Source: Chlorobaculum sp. MV4-Y
Lineage (GTDB): Bacteria > Bacteroidota > Chlorobiia > Chlorobiales > Chlorobiaceae
Direction of reading: 5' to 3'
NCBI RefSeq assembly: GCF_025244685.1
Contig: NZ_CP104202.1
Span: forward strand, 1,678,359 to 1,742,358
Length of the DNA: 64,000 nt
In this document: one piece after another, positions 1 to 9,930 of the stretch
Position numbering within the stretch: position 1 is the stretch's first letter
How the letters are laid out: each line of letters opens with the position of its first letter
Program-made: the position numbers and the translations under genes
The notes under the pieces: generated by a model
What the model saw: only the letters and a program-made list of their open reading frames with translations
Database searches by the model: none
What the model was told of the DNA's origin: nothing

Positions 1-1
1 C

Positions 2-754
2 TCCTTCAACAACCCGATTTTCGACATCACCCTCTTCCCGACTACTGCTGTTGACAATCCGGTTTATAACATCTTCATGGACCGTGCATATGGCCTGAAC
101 TACGGCACCAAGATCGGTAACGGCATGCTGAACGCTACGCTTGTGGTTCTTGACGATGCCAGTACGACTACGTCTCCCTCGACTGACGGCGACGGCATTT
201 TCAACGATGGCTATGCGCTGCATCTCGACTACAAGGTCAATGTTGGTAATGTCACCCTTGAGCCTCAGTTCCTGACGGTTCTGACCAATGGCACCACTGG
301 TTCACAGCCCATCGACTCTTCCGATGCTGTTCTTCATTACTATCCGATCTATGCCAAAATCACCCCGTGGACGGTTGGCGGTTTGGTCGGTGTGCCTGCT
401 GGCGACCTGAAACTTACCTTCGGCGCGTTCTATACCGCTTGCAATGACACCACACCAAACGGTGGACCCTCTGTCGATTACAATGGTTATCTGTTCAGGG
501 TCAAAGGCGAAATCGGCAACTTCATGATTTCGTACGACTACAACAGAGCAACCGACAAGGTTGGCGTAGATACCAAGCACACCAACAACTTCATCTGGGC
601 ACAGTACAAGATCCCGGTGTACTCTTCGGCAATGGGCAGCGTCACGCTTCAGCCAACCCTGCGTTACACGACCAACAAAGCTGAATCGAATGGCACCACT
701 TACGTTGATCAGCAGCGTCTCCGCAGCGAGCTTTGGGCAACCGTTACTTTCTAA
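2..754 (+). CDS. Outer-membrane porin-like beta-barrel protein, 5' truncated by the window edge
   Basis: The reading frame is open from base 2 and ends at 754, so only the C-terminal ~250 residues are seen. The protein alternates polar and hydrophobic residues in short strands, is rich in Tyr, Thr, Asn and Gly, and ends in WATVTF. A terminal Phe of this kind is the usual beta-signal read by the BAM complex. No enzyme motif is visible. It resembles the alginate-export/porin type outer-membrane proteins of green sulfur bacteria, but the substrate cannot be told. A strong intrinsic terminator follows 20 bases downstream, so this is the last gene of its transcript. Specific family assignment is inference. 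Confidence 0.7.
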   Translation, partial: SFNNPIFDITLFPTTAVDNPVYNIFMDRAYGLNYGTKIGNGMLNATLVVLDDASTTTSPSTDGDGIFNDGYALHLDYKVNVGNVTLEPQFLTVLTNGTTGSQPIDSSDAVLHYYPIYAKITPWTVGGLVGVPAGDLKLTFGAFYTACNDTTPNGGPSVDYNGYLFRVKGEIGNFMISYDYNRATDKVGVDTKHTNNFIWAQYKIPVYSSAMGSVTLQPTLRYTTNKAESNGTTYVDQQRLRSELWATVTF

Positions 755-776
755 GGCTGTTCCGCAGCAACGTTTT

Positions 777-806
777 AAAAAAGCCGCAGTTTCCTGCGGC
801 TTTTTT
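777..806 (+). terminator. Rho-independent terminator after the porin gene
   Basis: A 7-bp GC-rich stem GCCGCAG (783-789) pairs with CTGCGGC (794-800) across a TTTC loop. It is flanked by an A-run upstream and six T residues downstream, the classical intrinsic terminator layout. Confidence 0.9.
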
Positions 807-1148
807 ATTGTCAGAGGAACAGAATGCTGACGGACAGTATAGGCGCGAAATGAACAATTATGAGTTCCGCCCTATATCGCGTATATTGTTAACAATCGGT
901 AAACATGCATTGGCTGTCGGAAGCTCATAACCGGAAAGCTCAATGAATCCGAATAGCCTACACTTCAGTTCGATTTGTGATTGTGATTAAGGCGCATGGC
1001 GGGAAACCCCACTTTCCCGCATGAATGCCTGACAGAATAAGTTGTTACGTCCGTTTATACGACTGTTCTCTTTATTATCGGCATCGCCCTACATGGTGCC
1101 ATGTTCTGTCTTTAGTAGTTCTCTAACAAGCACAAACACACCAATACC
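807..1148. other. Intergenic stretch without a convincing gene
   Basis: About 340 bases between the porin terminator and the symporter small subunit. Short open frames here lack ribosome-binding sites and do not resemble known proteins. The stretch must hold the promoter of the symporter pair, but I see no clear -35/-10 match and no strong dyad. Confidence 0.5.
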
Positions 1149-1406
1149 ATGGAAAAAGCAAAACTCCAGGAGTACTGGAAAATCAACCTCGGCTACCTCG
1201 TCGGCCTGCTGGTGACATGGTTCGTCGTTTCGTACGGATTCGGCATTCTCCTTGCTGAACCACTGAACGCGATCCGGCTCGGCGGATTCAAACTGGGCTT
1301 CTGGTTCGCCCAGCAAGGCTCCATCTATGTCTTCGTGGTGCTGATTTTCGTCTATGTCGCCCTGATGAACAAGCTCGACAAAAAGTTCGACGTCCACGAG
1401 GACTGA
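1149..1406 (+). CDS. Sodium:solute symporter small subunit (DUF4212 / TIGR03647 type)
   Basis: This 85-residue protein has two predicted membrane helices (about residues 13-37 and 52-72) and a charged C-terminus. The segment EYWKINLGYLVGLLVTWF near the start is typical of the DUF4212 small subunits that always sit directly upstream of a large SSS-family permease. The large subunit follows after about 50 bases, supporting a two-gene transporter operon. The transported solute is unknown; relatives are often called acetate/solute permease-associated. The gene itself is intact although its partner carries two stop codons. Confidence 0.85.
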   Translation: MEKAKLQEYWKINLGYLVGLLVTWFVVSYGFGILLAEPLNAIRLGGFKLGFWFAQQGSIYVFVVLIFVYVALMNKLDKKFDVHED

Positions 1407-1459
1407 GCTGAACGCAGGGTTATCCGAACAGTATTTTCCAAACGTTTAAATCTACCATC

Positions 1460-3244
1460 ATGAGTGTTCAAGTATGGACCTACCTCATCGTTGGCCTGAC
1501 CTTCGCGATCTACATCGGCATCGCGATCTGGGCGAAGGCAGGTTCAACCAAAGAGTTCTACGTCGGCGGCGCAGGCGTTTCTCCGATCATGAACGGCATG
1601 GCGACCGCTGCGGACTGAATGTCGGCGGCATCGTTTATTTCGATGGCCGGTCTTATCTCCTTCATGGGCTATGACGGTTCCGTTTACCTGATGGGCTGGA
1701 CCGGCGGTTACGTGCTGCTGGCGCTCCTGCTCGCACCTTACCTCCGGAAGTTCGGCAAGTTCACCGTTCCGGACTTCGTGGGCGACCGTTACTACTCCAA
1801 CACCGCCCGTACGGTGGCTGTCATCAGCGCGCTGTTCGTCTCCTTCACCTATGTCGCAGGCCAGATGCGCGGCGTGGGCGTGGTTTTCTCGCGCTTCCTT
1901 GAAGTTGACATCAACACCGGTATTATCCTCGGCATGGCGATCGTTTTCTTCTAAGCCGTGCTCGGCGGCATGAAGGGCATCACCTACACGCAGGTTGCGC
2001 AGTACTGGGTGCTCATCTTCGCCTACATGGTTCCGGCTATCTTCCTGTCGATCATGATCGCAGGCAACGCGATCCCGCAGTTTGGCTTTGGCGGCTCTGG
2101 TTCGGATGGCGTTTACCTGCTCGACAAGCTCGACAACCTGCACACGGAACTTGGCTTCGCCCCCTATACCACCGGCTCCAAGCCGATGATCGACGTCTTC
2201 GCCATCACCTTGGCGCTCATGGTCGGTACGGCTGGTCTGCCACACGTCATCGTGCGCTTCTTCACCGTGCCCAAGGTTCGTGACGCCCGCGTCTCCGCAG
2301 GCTGGGCACTCGTCTTCATCGCCCTGCTCTACACCACGGCTCCGGCCATCGCAACCTTCGCCCGCCTGAACCTCATCGACACGGTCAGCAACAAATCCTA
2401 TGCTGAAATGCCCGGCTGGTTCAAGAAGTGGGAAAAAACCGGTCTGCTCGCATGGATGGACAAAAATGGCGACGGCAAGATCCAGTACCTTGGCAAGAAG
2501 GCCAACGGCGGCGATCCGTTCGAAGGCAAAAAGCCTGAATTCACCAAAGAGATCGGCAAGAGCGGTGAACTTTTGATGTCGAACAAACCGACCGACAACG
2601 CCAACGAACTCTTCATCGACAAGGATATCATGGTGCTGGCCAACCCGGAGATCGGCCGTCTGCCGAACTGGGTGATCGCCCTCGTGGCGGCTGGCGGTCT
2701 TGCCGCCGCGCTCTCGACGGCTGCTGGTCTTCTTCTGGTCATCTCGACCTCGATTTCGCATGACCTGATCAAGAAGCAGATCAACCCGAACATCAGCGAA
2801 AGCGCCGAGCTTATGTACGCACGTATCGCTGTCGGTGTCGCCATCCTGGTCGCGGGTTACTTCGGCATCAACCCGCCCGGCTTCGTGGCCGAGGTTGTGG
2901 CATTCGCCTTCGGTCTTGCCGCCGCATCCTTCTTCCCGATCATCATTCTCGGCATCTTCTCGAAGAGAATGAACAAAGAGGGCGCCATCAGCGGCATGGT
3001 TACCGGTCTCGTCTTCACAGCGGCCTACATCGTCTATTTCAAGTTCATGAACCCGGCGATGAACAAGCCCGAGTTCTGGTTCCTCGGCATTTCGCCCGAA
3101 GGTATCGGCACCATCGGCATGGTGCTCAACTTCGTGGTCAGCTTCGTGGTTTCACGGATCACCCCTGCACCTCCGGAAGAGATTCAGGAGCTGGTGGACA
3201 GCCTTCGCTACCCGAAAGGCGCTGGCGAAGCTTCTGCTCACTAA
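1460..3244 (+). pseudogene. Sodium:solute symporter large subunit (VC_2705 / TIGR03648 type), two in-frame stops
   Basis: One reading frame runs from ATG 1460 to TAA 3244 (594 codons) and encodes a multi-spanning SSS-family permease. It is interrupted by TGA at 1616-1618 (codon 53) and TAA at 1952-1954 (codon 165). Sequence continuity across both stops is perfect in frame: ...ATAAD-stop-MSAASF... where relatives have Trp, and ...IVFF-stop-AVLGGMKG... where relatives have Tyr (family residues recalled, not aligned here). Each is therefore one base away from sense. A cytoplasmic-type insert holds an EF-hand-like loop DKNGDGKIQYLG at residues 334-345. The gene is either a recent pseudogene or miscalled at two bases. 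A strong terminator follows. Confidence 0.85.
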
Positions 3245-3267
3245 GCCCGGAAACGGCACACGGCAAC

Positions 3268-3297
3268 AAAAAGGCGTGGAACAATCCACGCCTTTTT
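3268..3297 (+). terminator. Rho-independent terminator after the symporter
   Basis: A 13-base arm AAAAAGGCGTGGA (3268-3280) pairs perfectly with TCCACGCCTTTTT (3285-3297) across an ACAA loop. The 3' arm ends in five T residues. Confidence 0.93.
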
Positions 3298-3463
3298 GCG
3301 TTCCTCCCCATTTGCAATAAAAAGCGACGTTTTCAAAACGGACGAACGCTGCAAGTTCAGTTAAAGAAAAAACCTCTGAATCGCACTGTTTGTGTTTTTT
3401 GTCGCCGGAAACTATCATAGAAGCATCTTCGAAAACCGCAACGCAGATTCTCCGATTTTCTTC

Positions 3464-5352
3464 ATGAGTGACACCGCAGCAGCATTGCCAGACAAAACTG
3501 CAAAATCGGTGCTGGCTGAAAAGCTCACCACGTTGCCGACTTCGCCCGGCGTCTATCGCTTCAGCAATGCAGCGGGAACGGTGATCTACGTCGGCAAGGC
3601 GCGGAATCTGCGCAACCGGGTACGCTCCTACTTCAACAGCCAGGGGCGCCAGCCGGGCAAGACCGCCGTGATGGTAAGCCACATCGCTGACCTGAACGTC
3701 ATTATTACCTCATCGGAGGTCGAGGCGCTGATTCTCGAAAACAACCTCATCAAGGAGCTGAAGCCACGCTACAACGTCAACCTCAAGGACGACAAGAGCT
3801 ACCCCTGGCTGGTCATCACCAACGAGCGTTTTCCGCGAATCTTCCTTACCCGTCAGGTGCGGCGCGACGGTTCGCTCTATTTCGGCCCCTACACCGAAGC
3901 CTCGCAGCTCCGGCTCATTCTCGACCTGATCGGCTCAATTTTCCCCGTCAGGAGCTGCAAGTACAAGCTCACCGAACAGGCGGTGGCAGAGAAAAAGCAC
4001 CGGGTCTGCCTCGACTACCACATCCACAAGTGCAAAGGTCCGTGCGAAGGGTTGCAGTCTGAGGAAGAGTACCAGGCGATGATCCGGGAAATCATCACGC
4101 TACTCAAAGGCAAAACTTCGGCTCTCTTGCGCGACCTCAGCACCGAGATGCAGCAAAAAGCAATGGAGCTGAAGTTCGAGGAGGCCGCCGCGCTGAAGGC
4201 GCAGATCGAGGGGCTGAAGCGCTACGCCGAGCGGCAGAAGATCGTGAGCACCGAGGCGATCGACCGCGATGTTTTCGCGGTGGCGGTGGGCGAGGATGAT
4301 GCTTGCGGCGTGGTGTTCCGCATCCGCGAGGGCAAGCTGATCGGCTCGCGCCACACCTACCTCACCAACACCGCCAGCACACCGCTGCCGAATCTGCTCG
4401 CCTCGTTCGTGGAACACTACTACCTCGAAACCCCCGATCTGATTCCGCAGGAGATCATGCTTCAGGCAGAGCTCCCCGAAGAGGAGGTCGAGGCGCTCAG
4501 GCAACTGCTCTCCTCACGGCAGACCGACCGGCGGCAGGTGCGTTTCACGGTGCCCCGCATCGGCGAAAAGGCGCGGCTCATCGCCATGTGCCTCGACAAT
4601 GCCGAGCACCACCTGCACGAGTTCATGGTGCAGAAAAAACTGCGCGGCGAAATCGCGCGCAAATCCCCGGCCCTGGAATCGCTCAAGCAGGTACTCCGTC
4701 TTGACAAACTGCCCGAGCGGATTGAGTGCTTCGACAACTCGCATTTCCAGGGCACCGATTACGTCAGCTCAATGGTCACCTTCGTATCGGGAAAACCGAA
4801 AAATCGGACTACCGCAAGTTCAGGCTCAAAAGCTTCGAAGGCTCGGACGACTACGCCGCCATGCGCGAAGCGGTCAGCCGGCGCTACGGCGGAACGCTCT
4901 CGGAAGAGCTGCCGATGCCAGACCTGGTGCTGATCGACGGCGGCAAGGGGCAGGTAAACGTCGCCTGGCAAGTCTTGCAGGAGCTTGGCCTTGAACTGCC
5001 TGTTGCAGGGCTGGCAAAACGGCTCGAAGAGATTTACGTGCCCAACGAGCGAGACCCGTACAACCTTCCGAAGACCTCGCCAGCCCTCAAACTTTTGCAA
5101 CAATTGCGTGACGAAGCACACCGCTTCGCCATCACCTACCACCGCAAGCTCCGAAGCGACCGGACAATCCGAACGGAGCTGACCGGCATCAAAGGAGTCG
5201 GCGAAAAAAGCGCCGAAAAACTGCTGAAGCACTTCGGCTCAGTGGAAAGCGTCTCGAAAGCTTCTATTGACGAGCTTTCCTCCATAGCCGGAAGAAAAAC
5301 CGCCGAAAGCATTTACCGCTATTTCAACGCCGGAGACGCTCCCCAAGCCTGA
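3464..5352 (+). pseudogene. uvrC: UvrABC excinuclease subunit C, frameshifted
   Basis: UvrC makes the two incisions of nucleotide excision repair. From ATG 3464 (chosen over an in-frame start at 3392 because the GIY-YIG domain begins about 28 residues later) one sees the GIY-YIG nuclease (Tyr31, Tyr42, Gly44, Arg51), the UVR coiled coil, then the RNase H-like nuclease with ECFDNSHFQG. The reading frame breaks at the A-run 4799-4803. Adding one A (GGA AAA CCG AAA AAA TCG) restores the family sequence through LVLIDGGKGQ to the C-terminal helix-hairpin-helix pair. As written, the product lacks the second half of the 3' nuclease domain and the HhH. A homopolymer sequencing error is a strong alternative to true loss. 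Confidence 0.88.
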
Positions 5353-5441
5353 AAGAATGGCCCTGCCGGACACTTTTTTTGAAAAAATCTGCTATATTGA
5401 TTTTGTTCTTATGATCGTGAAATTTGCACGAAAGAGAGTGT

Positions 5442-6839
5442 ATGAGTTTGCTTGATTTTTTTGATGATAACCTGAACAATTCAGCAGGTTTCTTCCCGGA
5501 TAAGCCGGAAGGGACTGCCAACCCCGATTCCATCTACGATCCCGAAGAACTTCTCGACCTCATTATCCAGCTCAACGAGGAAGGACTTCACGAAAAATCG
5601 CTCGTTGCAGCCCGGCGGCTCGAAGAACTCGCCCCCTACAACGCGGAAACCTGGTTTCACCTCGGCAACAGCTTGACGCTGAACGGTCTTTTTGAGGAAG
5701 CGCTCGAAGCGTTTCAGCGCGCCGTTCTGCTCAGCCCTGCCGACAATGAAATGGCCCTGAATCTCGCTTTGGCCTATTTCAATACCGGACGACTCGATGA
5801 AGCGCTCGAAGAGATCGAGGGTGTTGTCAGCGACTCGACCATAGAAAGAGATATCTGTTTCTACCGGGGACTCATTCTGCAACGGCTCGAACGTTTCGAA
5901 GAGGCTGAAAAAAATTTTGAACAGACGCTGCAGCTCGATCGGGAGTTCGGAGAAGCCTGGTATGAACTGGCTTACTCGCAGGACATTCTCGGCAAACTTG
6001 ACAACAGTCTTGTCGCCTACGAGAAAGCCATCGACCTCGACCCGTACAATATCAACGCCTGGTACAACAAGGGACTCGTCCTGAGCAAGCTCAAGCGTTA
6101 CCCGGAAGCGCTCGAAGCCTACGACATGGCACTCGCTATTTCGGACGATTTCAGCTCGGCCTGGTACAACCGAGCCAATGTGCTTGCCATCACCGGAAGG
6201 ATCGAGGAGGCTGCCGAAAGCTACACGAAAACGCTTGAAATCGAGCCTGACGACATCAACGCGCTCTATAACCTCGGCATAGCCAAGGAGGAGCTCGAGC
6301 AGTACAGCGAAGCGATCGCCTGCTACAAACGCTGCATCGAACTGAATCCGGAGTTCGCCGACGCCTGGTTTGCGCTTGCCTGCTGCTTCGAGGCGCTCGA
6401 AAACTACGAGGCCTCGCTTGAGGCCATCGGCCATGCCCTTGTTGAAATGCCGGAGTGCATCGAATTCCTCCTGCTCAAAGCGGAGATCGAATACAATCTT
6501 GGCCTGCTCGACCAGTCGCTCATAACCTACGAGAAAATTATCCCCCTGGATCCGGACAGCCCTCAAATCTGGCTGGACTATGCCATGGTGCTGCGAGAAG
6601 CCGGAGCGATGGATGAATCGATCCGGGCGCTCGAAGAGTCGATCTCGCTTCAGCCGCTCTCGGCAGAGGCACACTTCGAGATCGCTGCAACCTATTTCGC
6701 CATGGGCGACAACCAGAGCACCCTCAAGGCGCTCAGCAAGGCATTCAAGATCGATCCCGACAAAAAGCAGTTGTTCCAGAGCACCTTCCCCGAACTGTAT
6801 CAGCAGGATGCGGTACGCCGGCTGCTGGAAATTTCCTGA
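5442..6839 (+). CDS. Tetratricopeptide-repeat protein
   Basis: About 465 residues, made almost wholly of 34-residue TPR units from residue ~40 to the end. Repeated signatures are [19 protein letters not shown] and [22 protein letters not shown] 5442 is preferred because a purine-rich GAAAGAGAG lies just upstream; an in-frame TTG at 5424 would add six residues. There is no signal peptide or membrane helix, so it is probably a cytoplasmic scaffold for protein-protein contacts. It lies 20 bases upstream of aroE and may be co-transcribed with it. The partner is unknown. Confidence 0.85.
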   Translation: MSLLDFFDDNLNNSAGFFPDKPEGTANPDSIYDPEELLDLIIQLNEEGLHEKSLVAARRLEELAPYNAETWFHLGNSLTLNGLFEEALEAFQRAVLLSPADNEMALNLALAYFNTGRLDEALEEIEGVVSDSTIERDICFYRGLILQRLERFEEAEKNFEQTLQLDREFGEAWYELAYSQDILGKLDNSLVAYEKAIDLDPYNINAWYNKGLVLSKLKRYPEALEAYDMALAISDDFSSAWYNRANVLAITGRIEEAAESYTKTLEIEPDDINALYNLGIAKEELEQYSEAIACYKRCIELNPEFADAWFALACCFEALENYEASLEAIGHALVEMPECIEFLLLKAEIEYNLGLLDQSLITYEKIIPLDPDSPQIWLDYAMVLREAGAMDESIRALEESISLQPLSAEAHFEIAATYFAMGDNQSTLKALSKAFKIDPDKKQLFQSTFPELYQQDAVRRLLEIS

Positions 6840-6860
6840 ACCACCAGCGAAAAGAACATC

Positions 6861-7748
6861 GTGTCAAACTCTCAGTCCAAAAGGATTTTCGGGCTTATCG
6901 GCAAACACGTCGATTACTCCTGGTCACCCCTGATTCACAATACCGGATTCGAGGCACTCGGGCTTCCCTGCGTTTACACCATCTTCAACATCCCTTCGCC
7001 CGAAATGATCGGCGATGCACTCAAGGGAAGCCGCGCTCTCGGCATTGCGGGATTCAGCGTCACCATTCCGTACAAGAAAACCGTCGTGCCTTTTCTTGAC
7101 GAGCTCTCACCTGAAGCGCTCTCCATAGGAGCAGTCAACACCATCGTCAACGACAATGGCCACCTACTCGGCTACAATACGGACATCGACGGCTTCGCGG
7201 CCCCGCTCCTTCCGATGGCGGAGTCGATCCGGAACAGGCCGGTCTGCATCTTCGGCAACGGTGGAGCCGCGCTGGCCGCAGTCGAAGCTTTCAGACTCCG
7301 CTTCAGCCCTTCATCGGTGCTACTCGTGGTGCGGGATACACAGAAAGCCGAAGATATGCTCGAAGAGTACGCATACCGCGACATCGTTACCATCCGCGCG
7401 GGCCGGGAGATCGACCAGCCCGCGTGCAGCAAACTGATCCGCGATTGCCGCGTACTGGTCAACGCCACGCCGGTCGGCACGGCCGGAAGAAACGATCACA
7501 TCCACAGCATCCTGCCGACCGGGCACAGGCTCCTGCACGATGGCCAGATCGTTTACGACATGGTCTACAATCCGCCCGAAACGCCACTGCTCGCCGAAGC
7601 CCGCGCCGCTGGAGCGACTGTCATTCCGGGCATCGAGATGCTCATCGCCCAGGCCGCCCGAGCCTTCTCCATCTGGACAGGACAGGAACTTCCGATCGAG
7701 CTGGTCAGAAAAACCGTACTCGCTGAAATCGAAAAGAGCGAAGCCTGA
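6861..7748 (+). CDS. aroE: Shikimate dehydrogenase (NADP+)
   Basis: AroE reduces 3-dehydroshikimate to shikimate in aromatic amino-acid and quinone synthesis. The 295-residue protein has the shikimate-binding N-terminal part with YSWSPLIHN, the catalytic Lys72 in SVTIPYKK, Asn93, and Asp108 in YNTDIDGF. The Rossmann dinucleotide loop is FGNGGA (131-136) and the C-terminal part ends in the usual GIEMLIAQAARAF helix. GTG 6861 is the start, with a purine-rich GCGAAAAGAA upstream. Shikimate leads to chorismate, the precursor used by MenF elsewhere in this window. Confidence 0.95.
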   Translation: MSNSQSKRIFGLIGKHVDYSWSPLIHNTGFEALGLPCVYTIFNIPSPEMIGDALKGSRALGIAGFSVTIPYKKTVVPFLDELSPEALSIGAVNTIVNDNGHLLGYNTDIDGFAAPLLPMAESIRNRPVCIFGNGGAALAAVEAFRLRFSPSSVLLVVRDTQKAEDMLEEYAYRDIVTIRAGREIDQPACSKLIRDCRVLVNATPVGTAGRNDHIHSILPTGHRLLHDGQIVYDMVYNPPETPLLAEARAAGATVIPGIEMLIAQAARAFSIWTGQELPIELVRKTVLAEIEKSEA

Positions 7749-7759
7749 TGCTGCGGTTT

Positions 7760-7803
7760 GAAAGAGGCCTGAATGGTGTTACATTCTGTTTGGCCTCTTT
7801 GAC
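7760..7803 (+). terminator. Likely terminator or attenuator between aroE and lspA
   Basis: AAAGAGGCC (7761-7769) pairs with GGCCTCTTT (7792-7800), and a second short stem GAATG/CATTC nests in the loop. The 3' arm ends in TTT only, so termination may be partial. The lspA start lies 25 bases further on. Confidence 0.6.
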
Positions 7804-7825
7804 CTCCTGACAACGACACTATTTT

Positions 7826-8308
7826 ATGGCCCTCTTTTATCTGCTCGCGGTAGCTGCCGCCCTGCTCGACCGGGTGACCAAACTTCTCGCCATCCACTAC
7901 CTGCGCGACGGTGGGCAAAGCGTCGTCATTATCCCTGACTGGCTCAAGCTGACCTATGCCGAAAACCTCGGCATCGCATTCAGCGTCCGGTTCCTCCCGC
8001 CGATGGGCCTGCTTTTTCTGACCCTCGCCATTTCAGCGGGTGTTGTCTGGTATGTCCTGAAATCGAACAACCGGAGTCCGCTCTTCCTCACGGCCTTCGG
8101 ACTTATTCTGGGCGGCGGGATCGGCAACCTGATCGACCGCGTCATACTCGGTCACGTGGTGGATTTCATCTACTTCGACCTCTACCACGGCGCGCTCTTT
8201 GGCCTTCAGCTCGACCTCTGGCCGATTTTCAACGTCGCCGACTCCTGCATCACCATTGGCGCATGCATGATCGTGCTGTTTCATGAAAAAATTTTCGGCA
8301 AGCCATGA
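7826..8308 (+). CDS. lspA: Lipoprotein signal peptidase (signal peptidase II)
   Basis: LspA cleaves the signal peptide of prolipoproteins in the inner membrane after diacylglyceryl transfer. The 160-residue protein shows four membrane helices and both catalytic aspartates: Asp113 in GHVVDFIYF and Asp139 in FNVADSC. The family motif GGGIGNLIDR (residues 96-105) is also present. Length is normal for the family. The stop overlaps the start of the next gene by four bases (ATGA), so the two are translationally coupled. Substrates in this window include the lipocalin at 29.3 kb and the TPR lipoprotein at 42.2 kb. Confidence 0.95.
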   Translation: MALFYLLAVAAALLDRVTKLLAIHYLRDGGQSVVIIPDWLKLTYAENLGIAFSVRFLPPMGLLFLTLAISAGVVWYVLKSNNRSPLFLTAFGLILGGGIGNLIDRVILGHVVDFIYFDLYHGALFGLQLDLWPIFNVADSCITIGACMIVLFHEKIFGKP

Positions 8309-9090
8309 ACCTGAGTTCGCCGGTTTACTCGGACATCCATTGCCATCTCTCCTTTCCCGATTTCGACGATGACCGTGACCGGGTGATCGGCGATCTCCGC
8401 GCGGCGGGCTTGCAGTATGTCATCGATCCGGGCACCGGCGTCGAGACGAACCGCCGCTCCATCGAGCTGGCAAACGGTCATGACTTCATCTATTCGAATG
8501 TCGGCCTGCATCCTCACGAAACAAACGTGCCACTCTCGCCAGAGCTGTTCGACGAACTCGCTGGGCAGGCTCGATCGGCAAAGGTGGTTGGCATCGGCGA
8601 GATCGGCCTCGATTACCACTGGCCCGATCACGATCCGGTACATCAGCAGGCGGCGTTCCGCGAGATGCTGCGCATGGCGGTCGACCTCGACCTGCCGGTG
8701 GTGATCCACTGCCGCGACGCCTGGCAGGATATGCTCCGCATCCTCTCGGAGGAGCGCTCGTCGGCACTGCGCGGCGCGATGCACTGCTTTTCAGGCGACC
8801 TCGACATGGCCCGTCGCTGCATCAGCCTCGGCCTGAAGATTTCGATTCCCGGCACCATCACCTACAAAAAGTCGCCGCTTCCGGAAGTGGTAGCCTCCGT
8901 CGGCCTCGGCGACCTCTTCTCCGAAACCGACGCTCCCTACCTCGCACCAGTCCCCAAACGCGGCAAACGCAACGAACCGGCTTTCGTCGTTCACACGGTG
9001 CGCAAGATTGCCGATCATCGCCCGGAACCGTTTGAAGAAGTGACCGAAGCGCTCGTGAGCAATACAAGAACCCTGTTCGGCCTGCCGTAA
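8305..9090 (+). CDS. tatD: TatD family metal-dependent hydrolase / DNase
   Basis: A 261-residue TIM-barrel metallohydrolase of the TatD/YcfH group. Metal ligands are visible in order: His12 and His14 (DIHCH), the Glu of VGIGEIGLDYHW, the His of PVVIHCRDAW, the His of AMHCFSGD and the Asp of FSETDAPYL. Members act as 3'-5' exonucleases or deoxyribonucleases, and a role in repair is likely but not shown by sequence. The start ATG 8305 overlaps the lspA stop. Confidence 0.9.
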   Translation: MNLSSPVYSDIHCHLSFPDFDDDRDRVIGDLRAAGLQYVIDPGTGVETNRRSIELANGHDFIYSNVGLHPHETNVPLSPELFDELAGQARSAKVVGIGEIGLDYHWPDHDPVHQQAAFREMLRMAVDLDLPVVIHCRDAWQDMLRILSEERSSALRGAMHCFSGDLDMARRCISLGLKISIPGTITYKKSPLPEVVASVGLGDLFSETDAPYLAPVPKRGKRNEPAFVVHTVRKIADHRPEPFEEVTEALVSNTRTLFGLP

Positions 9091-9214
9091 CCGGCGGCTG
9101 CCGCTGATTTTGAAATTCATGCGAACTTGCTTAGGTTGAGCCTCGGACTGACCGCCATCAGTAATGCGGAACGACTCAGGCGATCTCATTTCAAGAAACG
9201 ACAGCACGAACCAC

Positions 9215-9904
9215 ATGAACACCACCCAACCGCAGAAAATGCTTCCGGAAGCGACCTTCTCCGACCGGATGCTTGAAATCGGTATAAAGTATAAAAAGCA
9301 GCTCACCGCCCTTGTCATCGTCATCTGCCTGGCTGCTGGCGGAACGCTCTTCTGGATGCAGAAAACCAAAGTTGACGAAGTTCAGGCGTCACTCGCCCTT
9401 GCGAAGATCACTCCGTGGATCGAAACGGGAAACGTCGATAAAGCAATCAATGGCGAAGGCTCGATAAAAGGGCTGAGCAGTATCGTCAAAACATGGGGTA
9501 GCACACCAAGCGGAAAAACTGCCAGGCTCTATATGGCTTATATCCTGCTCAACAGTGGCAAGCCGGACGATGCGCTCTCGATGTACAAGGGATTCAGCAG
9601 TGACAACAAGGATCTTCAGGCATCGGCGCTGGCCGGAGCCGCCGCCTGCCATGTCCAGAAAAAAGCCTTCGCCGAGGCTGCGCCGGAGTACGAAAAGGCG
9701 TCGGAAACCGCTGAAAACGAAGCGCTCAAATCGATGTACCTCACCAAAGCCGCCGAAAGCTACTCCGCTGCGGGACAGGCCGACAAGGCGGCAAAACTTT
9801 ATGATCAGGTGATCAAAACCTGGCCAGCCACATCGTCAGCGGGAATGGCCCAGCGCGCGCTTTTACGTCTTGCGGGCGCAGGCGTGCAGATACCGCAAAT
9901 CTGA
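9215..9904 (+). CDS. Membrane-anchored TPR-like protein (YfgM/TPR_21-like)
   Basis: About 229 residues with a single N-terminal membrane helix (about residues 31-48, LTALVIVICLAAGGTLFW) and a periplasmic region of degenerate TPR helices. The layout matches YfgM-like proteins, which assist proteins leaving the SecYEG translocon. ATG 9215 was chosen because the sequence before it looks non-coding; an in-frame ATG at 9164 would add 17 residues. Next downstream is a peptidyl-prolyl isomerase, consistent with a protein-folding context. The exact partner is unknown. Confidence 0.7.
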   Translation: MNTTQPQKMLPEATFSDRMLEIGIKYKKQLTALVIVICLAAGGTLFWMQKTKVDEVQASLALAKITPWIETGNVDKAINGEGSIKGLSSIVKTWGSTPSGKTARLYMAYILLNSGKPDDALSMYKGFSSDNKDLQASALAGAAACHVQKKAFAEAAPEYEKASETAENEALKSMYLTKAAESYSAAGQADKAAKLYDQVIKTWPATSSAGMAQRALLRLAGAGVQIPQI

Positions 9905-9930
9905 CCGATTGTTTTTCGACACTCAACCAC

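Noticed and set aside
1616-1618. Selenocysteine or TGA-to-Trp recoding in the symporter and ccoN
   Set aside because: Many intact genes here end in TGA, one of the lesions is TAG and another TAA, and no selenoprotein family fits. Point mutation or error is simpler.
1544-2761. Long minus-strand frame of about 405 codons
   Set aside because: It is antisense to the symporter gene and is very rich in His, Asp, Glu and Arg, the usual shadow of GC-rich codons.
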